64,000 nt of DNA from Phyllobacterium sophorae. GTDB lineage: Bacteria; Pseudomonadota; Alphaproteobacteria; Rhizobiales; Rhizobiaceae. The position numbers were made by a program, and so were the translations under genes. The stretch lies in contig NZ_PGGM01000011.1 of NCBI RefSeq assembly GCF_003010965.1, positions 124,001-188,000 of the forward strand. The letters run 5' to 3'. Positions 63,625-64,000 of the stretch are shown piece by piece. The notes below the pieces were generated by a model, which had not been told where the DNA came from, searched no databases, and saw only the letters and a list, made by a program, of their open reading frames with translations. Positions within the stretch are counted from its first letter, which is position 1, and every line of letters starts with the position of its first letter.

Positions 63625-63641
63625 CTTCGCGCAAGTATCGC
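63625..63641 (+). promoter_or_regulatory. Putative flagellar box before flgE
   Basis: CTTCGCGCAAGTATCGC differs from the fliF site at two positions and keeps the 11-bp periodic half sites (CTTCGC, TATCGC). It ends 43 nt before the flgE ATG. Confidence 0.55.
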
Positions 63642-63684
63642 ACGATAACGATCTTGTACGCAGTTGTGGCGCAAGGAGACGGAT

Positions 63685-64000
63685 ATGAGCCTTTACGGAA
63701 TGATGCGAACCGGTATATCGGGCATGAATGGCCAGGCCAACCGCCTGTCGACCGTGTCAGATAACATCGCCAATTCCAGCACGACCGGATACAAGCGGGC
63801 CAGCACCGAGTTCTCTTCGCTTGTCCTTCCAAGTTCCGGCGGCGAATACAATTCCGGCGGTGTCGAAACGACAGTGCGCCATCATATCTCCGATGACGGA
63901 TCGCTGCGTTACACGACCTCATCGACGGATCTGGCCCTGCAGGGCAATGGCTTTTTCATTGTCAACAATGCGAACGGCACGCCCTACCTTACCCGCGCCG
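63685..64000 (+). CDS. flgE: Flagellar hook protein FlgE, 3' end outside window
   Basis: The ATG at 63685 follows AAGGAGACGGAT. The 105 visible codons read MSLYGMMRTGISGMNGQANR, LSTVSDNIANSSTTGYKRAS, TEFSSLVLP and later TSSTDLALQGNGFFIVNNAN, the hook-protein N-terminal motif and the FlgE D1 strand. The gene is cut by the window end. It follows ftcR by 123 bp and carries its own flagellar box, so it probably starts a new operon. Confidence 0.93.
   Translation, partial: MSLYGMMRTGISGMNGQANRLSTVSDNIANSSTTGYKRASTEFSSLVLPSSGGEYNSGGVETTVRHHISDDGSLRYTTSSTDLALQGNGFFIVNNANGTPYLTRA

Noticed and set aside
1-64000. CRISPR arrays, rRNA operons, complete insertion sequences, phage genes
   Set aside because: No regular spaced repeats, rRNA sequence, transposase, integrase or phage structural gene was seen on either strand.

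Overview
The window comes from an alphaproteobacterium of the Hyphomicrobiales (Rhizobiales), most likely the Brucella/Ochrobactrum/Phyllobacterium/Mesorhizobium side. The reasons are the rhizobial flagellar set (motA, motB, motC, motD, motE, no fliD or fliS seen), close matches to the Brucella regulators VjbR and FtcR, an Omp2/RopA-type porin, DUF982 and DUF1217 proteins, and an MntR of the proteobacterial type. Genus is an inference; no rRNA or tRNA gene was found.

Region 1 (1-5.5 kb): the 3' part of a cyclase/TolB/TPR protein, a long non-coding stretch with a broken panE, a small methyltransferase, and an operon of a membrane [2Fe-2S]-nucleotide cyclase followed by an FkbM methyltransferase. 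Region 2 (5.7-20.4 kb): a glycan and cyclic-nucleotide neighbourhood. It holds a GT4 glycosyltransferase with a polysaccharide deacetylase, an MBL hydrolase, a metallophosphoesterase, and a leftward operon of three glycosyltransferases, a 904-residue ABC-type protein whose ATPase motifs are all altered, and a small cyclic-nucleotide-binding protein. Set inside it is a manganese module: mntR, an MntR-like operator, a two-domain multicopper oxidase and a ZIP permease.

Region 3 (20.5-26.5 kb): a four-gene peptide-type ABC importer (ATPase, Tat-like binding protein, two permeases). Region 4 (26.5-35.1 kb): a ParD antitoxin with a frameshifted ParE, a porin, an msrB remnant, a second cyclase coupled to a polysaccharide lyase, a nucleotide-sugar dehydrogenase and a DUF3095 cyclase-like protein.

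Region 5 (35.4-64 kb): the flagellar cluster. vjbR stands at its edge. A leftward operon carries motA-fliM-orf-fliN-fliG-flhB-orf. Rightward operons carry DUF1217-flgF-fliI-orf, flgB-flgC-fliE-flgG-flgA-flgI-motE-flgH-fliL-fliP, flagellin, fliF-fliH-like-motB-motC-motD-SLT, ftcR and flgE (cut by the window end). Between motA and the DUF1217 gene lies a 3.7 kb accessory insert with a HEPN/MNT toxin-antitoxin pair, two decayed copies of a small zinc-binding gene, and several small genes.

The main new observations are: a 17-bp box shared by up to five flagellar operons, always 37-46 nt before the first start codon; a 12-bp-arm palindrome before ftcR; the MntR operator in front of the oxidase-ZIP pair; the catalytically altered ABC protein linked to a cNMP-binding protein and glycosyltransferases; and nucleotide cyclases twice joined by 4-nt overlaps to glycan or methyl-transfer genes.
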